Shown: piece after piece, positions 58,419-64,000 of the stretch
Layout of the letters: each line of letters begins with the position of its first letter
Position numbering within the stretch: the first letter of the stretch is position 1
Assembly: GCF_029953635.1 (NCBI RefSeq)
Contig: NZ_CP124543.1
Location: 434,001-498,000 of the forward strand
Length of the DNA stretch: 64,000 bases
Direction: 5' to 3'
Origin: Halotia branconii CENA392
GTDB lineage: Bacteria > Cyanobacteriota > Cyanobacteriia > Cyanobacteriales > Nostocaceae
Translations under genes and position numbers: made by a program
Notes under the pieces: model-generated
What the model saw: the letters and a program-made list of their open reading frames with translations, nothing else
What the model was told of the DNA's origin: nothing
Databases searched by the model: none

Positions 58419-59351
58419 TTAAATTCCCAGTAAGCCTTGCAAATACTTTGGTGTCAGGCTATTGTTCCAATTCCACAGCCGATGCATTGCATAGATAAAA
58501 GTGAAGATGAAGGTTACTTTGTTGCTCAAAGTCCAAGAACTCCAATTGAGTGTCTTCATCATGCGGCGGAGGGTACGAAGAAGGTTGTTGCGTTGATAAT
58601 TTGGCGATCGCGTTTTGAGCAATGTCTGTCCAATTTGGATCATGGAAGTATCGGGAAATGCCCAAACTCCGAATCCCCAAAACTTAGTCAGATGATTGAT
58701 TTCATCTTGTGCCAATTCTTCTAAAACATCCTGAAGTGCGCCAGTAGTATGAGCCATCAGCCAGATATATAGGCAAGTCGCACCGTATTCTGTCGCCACT
58801 CGGTGTAACCCATGACGATATAAGTCTTCGTAAGGGTCATCAGTCGGAAGATAGCCTCTAACGGTACGAGGATTTGGGCTGATTTTCTCGCCTGTGAGTT
58901 GGGTGTAAACCTTGATTAATGCAGGTGTATGTTGGCGTTCTTCTTTTTCCCATAAGCCTAGTTCTAGCAAGTCGCTATTTTCGTCAACTGTTCCACCCAC
59001 AAAACGAGCCATTTGAGGATGTAATTTTTCCAAATACTGGCGACTAGTTTGGGTATAGCCCCGAATAGGGGCTTCGGTGTCTATTGTGCCGACAAGAATA
59101 GATAAAAATATTTCTGGAGCAATGCCAATAATTTGGTCACGATTAATTGCTTTCCAATCAATATTTTTCCAGGGGCGAGGTTGGGGATTTTCCAACTGTA
59201 TCTGTAAATCACGCAAGCGATCGCGTAATTTTTCGTCTGCAAGATAATGGTCTACAAAAGCACGAATACGGCGCTGTTTATGAAAATAGCCAACTTGGGT
59301 CAGGCTTTGACCAGCCAAATCATCTACAACTGGGCTGAGGGCATTCAGCAT
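58419..59351 (-). CDS. ferritin-like di-iron domain protein
   Basis: 310 residues, helical. Two E-x-x-H iron-binding motifs are seen: [13 protein letters not shown] (about 155) and [17 protein letters not shown] (about 225), the pattern of a four-helix-bundle di-iron site. Related to ferritin-like/acyl-desaturase-like proteins. C-terminal part is aromatic and may be membrane-associated. Precedes uppS on the same strand; a link to lipid metabolism is a guess from this context. Confidence 0.78.
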   Translation of the reverse strand: MLNALSPVVDDLAGQSLTQVGYFHKQRRIRAFVDHYLADEKLRDRLRDLQIQLENPQPRPWKNIDWKAINRDQIIGIAPEIFLSILVGTIDTEAPIRGYTQTSRQYLEKLHPQMARFVGGTVDENSDLLELGLWEKEERQHTPALIKVYTQLTGEKISPNPRTVRGYLPTDDPYEDLYRHGLHRVATEYGATCLYIWLMAHTTGALQDVLEELAQDEINHLTKFWGFGVWAFPDTSMIQIGQTLLKTRSPNYQRNNLLRTLRRMMKTLNWSSWTLSNKVTFIFTFIYAMHRLWNWNNSLTPKYLQGLLGI

Positions 59352-59570
59352 ATTTTTTTACATGATTTTTTGCTCTGTGCCCAATAGCCTAAGCGATCGC
59401 ACTTTGTTTTGTCAGTCGGTTGAGGTCGGCAATTTTATCTGATGCGGTTGGAAGAGTCGGGTAAAAAGTCGGATGGTATTCTTATATTCTGTTTAAAAAT
59501 AGATGTTTGATTAGTAATTAAATTGGGAAATATAAATTAATAGTTTTAAGTTTATTTAACCTATAAGTTA

Positions 59571-60095
59571 ATGAAAAAATCAGGTGCATTACTAATTACA
59601 ATTGCAATATTGGGACTGTTGTTACAAGGCTGCAACAAATATAAAGTCTATTGGATGCCTTCAGAAGCAATGCTGCCAAATGTACAAACAAAAGATAAGT
59701 TGCTAGTAGACACATCTAGCTACTATTCCCAAGTTCCACAAAGATATGACCTAGTATTATTTTCACCTACGGAACAGCTTAAAACAGAACAATATAGTGA
59801 CCCCTTTATTAAGCGTGTAGTTGGTTTACCTGGAGAAAAGATAGAAATCAAGGATGGGAAGATTTATATAAACAATCAATCTATACAAGAGAATTATATT
59901 CTCAATGGACAGAAAACATTAGTTGATATTTGTCCATTAGAATATACACCTTATCTATCAAAGCCTGTCACTATACCTTCTAACTCGTACTTTATGCTAG
60001 GTGATAACCGCGAAAAAAGTTATGATAGTCGCTGTTGGGGTATTGTCCCAAAAAATAATCTTATTGGCAAGGTAGTAAAAATTTTAAAGTATTAA
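59571..60095 (+). CDS. signal peptidase I-like lipoprotein without the catalytic serine
   Basis: 174 residues. Type I signal peptidase folds are evident: box B YWMPSEAMLPN, box D PFIKRVVGLPGEKIEIKDGKIYIN (Lys81) and box E YFMLGDNREKSYDSRCWG. But the nucleophile position, normally Ser in P-S-x-S-M, is Ala33 (codon GCA). The N-terminus has a lipobox, LLQGC (Cys21), instead of an ordinary membrane anchor. It is therefore either a pseudo-enzyme or uses another residue. Isolated gene with about 220 gene-free bases upstream. Confidence 0.88.
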   Translation: MKKSGALLITIAILGLLLQGCNKYKVYWMPSEAMLPNVQTKDKLLVDTSSYYSQVPQRYDLVLFSPTEQLKTEQYSDPFIKRVVGLPGEKIEIKDGKIYINNQSIQENYILNGQKTLVDICPLEYTPYLSKPVTIPSNSYFMLGDNREKSYDSRCWGIVPKNNLIGKVVKILKY

Positions 60096-60128
60096 ATCGC
60101 TTGAAGTTGACGTTAAGCAAAGCGAAAG

Positions 60129-60812
60129 TCAATCTTGTGATAAATCTCCAAATTGCTGACGATAACGTTCAATTTGCTGTTGCGCTGATTCCAACCTTTC
60201 TTCTGGTGTTTGATAACGCTTTCCTTGTTGATCATACCAATATAAAACCTGACGTTGGATATTACCAGATATATATTGTCCTCTACCAATTCCTAAATTA
60301 ATTTCTGGCATCCAAAAGGGTTCACCAATTTGTAGTTGATAAGTGCCATTAACTAGCCGATAAACTTCAAAAGGTTGATGGCGATCGCGTTGCCAATATT
60401 CTGGATTATAAATAATGTAGTATAGCACTCCTAACTTGGCATAAATGTCTAATTTAGTGTTGTATTCTCCACTGGGAGTTAAAGAGACGATTTCCAAGAC
60501 CAGGATAGGTGCAGTATTGTCTTCTTCCCAAACAACATAACTTTTGCGAGATTTACCTGCTTTGCGGCGTTCTACATTTAAACTCAAGAATCCGTCTGGT
60601 ACAATCGGCACTAGTGGACTAACCCCTGTAGTATGGTAAACACCCATATCTACACCAAAAAACCAGTCATTGCGGCTTGCCCAAATAAATTCCAGCAAAA
60701 ATAAAAGCAGGTTTGGAATAAAATTCTGGTCTTCGTTATCCACAGGAGTATCGTCTGAACAAGGAAGTTCAGCACTGCTAGGCAGAGATTGGCGTGGGTC
60801 GGATTTCACCAT
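60129..60812 (-). CDS. Uma2 family (DUF820) putative nuclease
   Basis: 227 residues. VYHTTGVSPLVPIVPDGFLSL (Asp), APILVLEIVSLTPSGEYNTKLDIYAKLGVLYYIIYNPEYW (E and K), FWMPEINLGIGRGQY, and a C-terminal coiled tail RLESAQQQIERYRQQFG. Third Uma2 protein in the window and closest in layout to the one at 42940. Function unknown. Confidence 0.9.
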   Translation of the reverse strand: MVKSDPRQSLPSSAELPCSDDTPVDNEDQNFIPNLLLFLLEFIWASRNDWFFGVDMGVYHTTGVSPLVPIVPDGFLSLNVERRKAGKSRKSYVVWEEDNTAPILVLEIVSLTPSGEYNTKLDIYAKLGVLYYIIYNPEYWQRDRHQPFEVYRLVNGTYQLQIGEPFWMPEINLGIGRGQYISGNIQRQVLYWYDQQGKRYQTPEERLESAQQQIERYRQQFGDLSQD

Positions 60813-60899
60813 AGATAATAATGGTGTTAAGATGACTGACCTATGACTTTCATTCTAAGCGATACGAACTTATTAAAACTTTTACAATAATCAAAATTC

Positions 60900-60925
60900 A
60901 ACGCCCCAGCAGTTGCCAGGGCGTT
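60900..60925. terminator. weak hairpin between convergent/tandem gene ends
   Basis: AACGCCC (60900-60906) pairs with GGGCGTT (60919-60925), loop 12 nt. It lies 36 bases past the stop of the phosphodiesterase-family gene, followed on the minus strand by GAATTTTGATT. T-run is poor, so only a possible terminator. Confidence 0.4.
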
Positions 60926-60961
60926 ATTTAAGCAGTATTACACCTCAAAAAAGCTATTTAG

Positions 60962-62728
60962 TTAGCGATCGCGCTCTCGCCAACTTTTATCTATATAGCG
61001 TTGGTCTCCCACCTCTGATACCTGGATAGAGGCTTTATAACCTCCTCTGATTCTGGTAGTGTAAACGCGAGTTTTGACCTTCACTTGTCTAGGATCTACT
61101 CCTACTTTTAACCCTTCAACGAGTACCCGACCGTCAAAGTCTTCATTGCTATTAATGCCCTTAAGCGCCAAAATTGTCGGAGTAATATCAACATTACTTG
61201 CGGGTGTCTCAATAGTTACCCCTTGTTTGAAATCAGCTCCCCAAGCAAAAAAGGTGTTGCGAACATTCCAAGGACTCATGCTGCCGTGACCACTAGCATT
61301 ACCTGTGAGTGGGCCAGTTGTTCCACCGCTAGTTTCTGTAAAGTCGGTTCCCTCAACACCAAAGGCATTTTTATTTGATGTCCAAGGAAAAGTCAAAATG
61401 ATGTCAGCACCTCGTTCTTGATTGAACTCATGGATAAGTTCCAAAGAGAAGGTTCCTGGAACCCAACCTTCTGGTTGAGGAGGGCGTTGCCAATCTTTTG
61501 GAGTAAATCTAGTATCAAATCGAGGTCTTTCTCCAAATGGTCTGCGTGCTGCGGTAAATAGAACACCACTCCAGTCTTGTTTTTGTAAGAAGTTAGCAAT
61601 CTTTTCGATTTGTCTGGGATTACGATCTTTGACGTGCAGCAATACAGCCTGACTGCTGCTAGCTAAGACGACATCATCTGAATCTTTACCCAGCTTGAGT
61701 CCAGCATTAATTAATTCTTGTTGTACATTGACCGCAAAAGTCTGAACGCTGAAGCCATGATCTGAAATTACGAAAATATTAGTTCGGTTAAATAACCCCA
61801 GTTTTTTGAGCCGATTCAGAACTAGACCAATGTTGCGATCGTCATTGCGGATGACGTTGATACCTTCTGGAGAACCAGCGCCAAATTGATGCTGAGTGTG
61901 GTCAGGTTCGGTTAACCAGTTAAAAATTACATCCGGTTTTAGCTCTGGAAGTACATAATCTGTAAGAACCTTCTCAGTCCAGTCTACCGCTTCGTTATAT
62001 TGGTCATCTCCATTGGTATCTTGATTAGCAGGAGCAGCACCAAAACGAGCGAGAATTTCTTGGTTGACATTAGCGGGGAATGCTACAAGTTTACCTGGGT
62101 CGAAATATCCATTAATCAAAAAGCCAACATTATTAGTGATAGAACGGGGATTGAGAAGAAGTGTGCTACCTGTTGAACCAGAACTAATTGCAGCCAATTT
62201 CAGACCGTTTTCTTGGAGATGTTCACCCAAAGTTTTGACAAAAACTAACTTTCCATCAGTTACTTCATCTAGTTTTAGGAGATTAGTATATTCGCCTGTG
62301 CTAAATGAACTGGTTGGGTTCACTTGCGGCACATACATCGAGTTGCTGACAATGCCATTTTTACCTGGATAATATCCTGTACCGATCGCTGTTGCGTTAA
62401 CGCGAGTCACCGTAGGGAAAACAGCATGACTATTAACATAATTGACACCCTCTTGACGCAAACGATATAGATTAGGCGTGTTTTGGGGATTAATGGAATC
62501 GGGGCGCAATCCATCTAAAATAAAGACTAAATTGAGACGAGCTTGACCAGGCAGTATAGAGTTAGGCTTTTTGTGGTGGTAGGTTGTGTCAGCTAGAGTT
62601 AATGTATTCTGACGTAATAAGTATTCTCCTGCACCAAAAGTAACAGCAGACATCCCAATAACTAATCCACCTAGAAACAAACGCCGCTTGAGCGAGTGTG
62701 TTTTTACTTGTCTTTGGTTGTTGTTCAT
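60962..62728 (-). CDS. alkaline phosphatase superfamily / type I phosphodiesterase, exported
   Basis: 588 residues. N-terminal twin-arginine signal SLKRRLFLGGLVIGMSAVTFGAG. Metal and nucleophile motifs: NLVFILDGLRPDSINPQNTPN (Asp), HAVFPTVTRVNATAIGTG (Thr nucleophile), LTEPDHTQHQFG (Asp/His) and IFVISDHGFSVQ (Asp-His). Related to nucleotide pyrophosphatase/phosphodiesterases; acts outside the cytoplasm. Substrate is unknown. About 370 gene-free bases upstream contain its promoter and that of the NB-ARC gene. Confidence 0.9.
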   Translation of the reverse strand: MNNNQRQVKTHSLKRRLFLGGLVIGMSAVTFGAGEYLLRQNTLTLADTTYHHKKPNSILPGQARLNLVFILDGLRPDSINPQNTPNLYRLRQEGVNYVNSHAVFPTVTRVNATAIGTGYYPGKNGIVSNSMYVPQVNPTSSFSTGEYTNLLKLDEVTDGKLVFVKTLGEHLQENGLKLAAISSGSTGSTLLLNPRSITNNVGFLINGYFDPGKLVAFPANVNQEILARFGAAPANQDTNGDDQYNEAVDWTEKVLTDYVLPELKPDVIFNWLTEPDHTQHQFGAGSPEGINVIRNDDRNIGLVLNRLKKLGLFNRTNIFVISDHGFSVQTFAVNVQQELINAGLKLGKDSDDVVLASSSQAVLLHVKDRNPRQIEKIANFLQKQDWSGVLFTAARRPFGERPRFDTRFTPKDWQRPPQPEGWVPGTFSLELIHEFNQERGADIILTFPWTSNKNAFGVEGTDFTETSGGTTGPLTGNASGHGSMSPWNVRNTFFAWGADFKQGVTIETPASNVDITPTILALKGINSNEDFDGRVLVEGLKVGVDPRQVKVKTRVYTTRIRGGYKASIQVSEVGDQRYIDKSWRERDR

Positions 62729-63094
62729 ACAATCTCTTTTTGACGATACAGCAGAGTAGCGGCGATCGCTGCTTCTAAAACAAGAAGGCTAGAAAGCAGC
62801 TTGAACAGAAACAGGAAAACTCAGTAAATTTTGTTTTCTTTGTGACAAAAAAAACTGTTAAATTCACTGTTTCTTCTTTGTGGTTGATTTTGCAAGTTTT
62901 GTTTTAACGTCTATTTACCAACGACTTAACTTTGAGTTAAGTCTGGATTAAAAGCCAACTTCATAAACAAAACTTTCAGTGCGGTTTCATAAAGTCGGAT
63001 TCACAAAAATTTATCCGAAAAATTAAGAAACTAAACTGTAGAGTAACTATAGTTGCTCCTAAAATTTGAACTAAACTACCCTTGTCGTGACAAA
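62729..63094. other. intergenic promoter region
   Basis: 366 bases between divergent genes with no reading frame. TTTAACGTCTATTTACCAAC and a GACTTAACTTTGAGTTAAGTC inverted repeat (ACTTAACTTTGAGTTAAGT, about 62922-62942) are the only structured parts; the latter could be an operator. Confidence 0.5.
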
Positions 63095-64000
63095 ATGAAT
63101 GCTGAAGCGGCATTAGCATGGTTAGACACTATCATTCCTGCTCAGACCGGGGAACGGTTGAGCGATTTGCAAAAAGTTATTCTTCAGCAAGTTTGGTTGG
63201 GTAAAAAATATTTAGATATCGCCAACGATTATGGCTGCACTGAAGGACATGCTAAAGATGTTGGTTCACAGTTATGGAAGTTGCTTTCTCAAGCACTGCG
63301 AGAGAAAATTACCAAAAGTAATTGTCGAGCTACTTTAGAACGTTATTTAAGAAAAACCAGTATTTCTAGTTTGCTTGATTATTCACGATCGCCTCAGCCT
63401 TCAATCTCCGCAAAACCAGAAGATATTAATTTTATTGGACGACAAGAAGCGATCGCTCACCTAAATACTTTAGTTGCTCAAGGGTCTAAAGTCATCGTTA
63501 TCCAAGGTGAGGGAGGCTTAGGCAAAACTACTCTCGCCCAGCAATATCTACAAACTCAGGGATTTGATTTGGTTTTAGAACTGCTGATGGCCAAGGAAAC
63601 TCCAAATATTACCTCTGCGGAACGCATTGTAGAAGAGTGGTTAAAACAGGACTTTCACGTAGAACCAGGGGTAGAATTTGGCGTAACTTTGGGAAGACTG
63701 AAGCGCCAACTTCATACCCGACGCGTTGGGGTGTTAATTGATAACCTGGAACCAGCCTTAGATCAACAAGGACAAGTGATTGCTCTGCATCGCAGTTATG
63801 TGGAATTATTACGGGTTTTAGCTGATGCAAGAGTGCAATCTGTCACCTTAATTACAAGCCGCGATCGCCTCTGTGAACCAGGGCTAAATGTAACTCATTA
63901 TCGGCTTCCGGGTTTGGATCAAACTGCGTGGCTACAGTTTTTTAGTAATCGCGGAATATTGATTGATCTATCAACCTTAGATATTATGCATCGCACCTAT
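63095..64000 (+). CDS. NB-ARC STAND ATPase with N-terminal vMAP-type HTH, 3' truncated by window edge
   Basis: 302 codons from ATG 63095 to the window end without a stop. Residues 1-95 match the HTH found at the start of many cyanobacterial STAND proteins: LSDLQKVILQQVWLGKKYLDIANDYGCTEGHAKDVGSQLWKLLSQAL. The NB-ARC ATPase follows: FIGRQEAIAHLN, Walker A VIQGEGGLGKTTLAQQYL, Walker B VGVLIDNLEPAL and sensor VTLITSRDRLCEPGL. The repeat or effector region (WD40 or TPR expected) lies outside. Probably a signalling or defence-type switch. Confidence 0.88.
   Translation, partial: MNAEAALAWLDTIIPAQTGERLSDLQKVILQQVWLGKKYLDIANDYGCTEGHAKDVGSQLWKLLSQALREKITKSNCRATLERYLRKTSISSLLDYSRSPQPSISAKPEDINFIGRQEAIAHLNTLVAQGSKVIVIQGEGGLGKTTLAQQYLQTQGFDLVLELLMAKETPNITSAERIVEEWLKQDFHVEPGVEFGVTLGRLKRQLHTRRVGVLIDNLEPALDQQGQVIALHRSYVELLRVLADARVQSVTLITSRDRLCEPGLNVTHYRLPGLDQTAWLQFFSNRGILIDLSTLDIMHRTY

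Noticed and set aside
1..64000. tRNA, rRNA, tmRNA or riboswitch genes
   Set aside because: None were recognised by eye on either strand; a covariance-model scan would be needed to exclude degenerate or intron-containing tRNAs.

Overview
The window reads as a chromosomal segment of a filamentous, probably heterocyst-forming cyanobacterium (Nostoc/Anabaena/Calothrix type). Signs are the AT-rich background, many HIP1 octamers (GCGATCGC), short tandemly repeated sequences between genes, a CyanoP/PsbP-like protein, a phototaxis receptor with cyanobacteriochrome domains, cyanobacterial STAND ATPases and a type I-D CRISPR locus. Housekeeping genes (maf, mutL, fmt, uppS, yebC) argue for chromosome rather than plasmid. 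No tRNA or rRNA gene was recognised.

Layout. 1-5.5 kb: HEAT-repeat fragment, small hypotheticals, a Rieske oxygenase divergent from a TetR regulator with a palindromic operator between them, a PsbP-like protein and maf. 5.6-10.6 kb: accessory island with a terminal-inverted-repeat element carrying 21-bp repeats, split by an IS630 copy, beside a plasmid-type replication protein (CyRepA1 type). 11-22 kb: envelope and transport genes (GDYXXLXY/DUF2157 pair, RsmB-type methyltransferase, flavoprotein, ABC exporter, ExoD, DedA, ABC-2 permease), then a decapitated rhodanese gene behind an AAA-like STAND gene. 22.7-25.4 kb: an unrecognised four-gene group (small protein, lipoprotein, helical protein, lectin-like membrane-anchored protein). 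25.7-29.1 kb: mutL and a DUF2079 protein converge.

29-43 kb is a CRISPR-Cas island: WYL regulator, small and relic toxin-antitoxin-like genes, array 1 (14 repeats, read on the minus strand), then cas2, cas1, cas4, cas6, csc1, a 5'-truncated csc2 and a 3'-truncated cas3'. cas10d is absent, so one deletion seems to have removed the core of the interference complex while leaving adaptation and crRNA-processing genes. Nested insertion sequences (an IS630 inside an ISAzo13-type element) follow, then array 2 (12 repeats, plus strand). The two arrays have homologous leaders in inverted orientation flanking the cas block.

43-64 kb: Uma2-family proteins, an Ap4A phosphorylase-like protein, fmt next to a tnpB-less IS200/IS605-like end, a solitary cytosine DNA methyltransferase, a response regulator, a 995-residue chemoreceptor with three DXCF-type cyanobacteriochrome GAF domains, a UbiH-like hydroxylase, a DUF2887/Rpn protein with an expanded GKIE repeat, yebC, a sugar-binding lipoprotein, uppS, a ferritin-like protein, a signal-peptidase-like lipoprotein lacking its catalytic serine, a phosphodiesterase-family protein and the start of an NB-ARC STAND protein running off the right edge.
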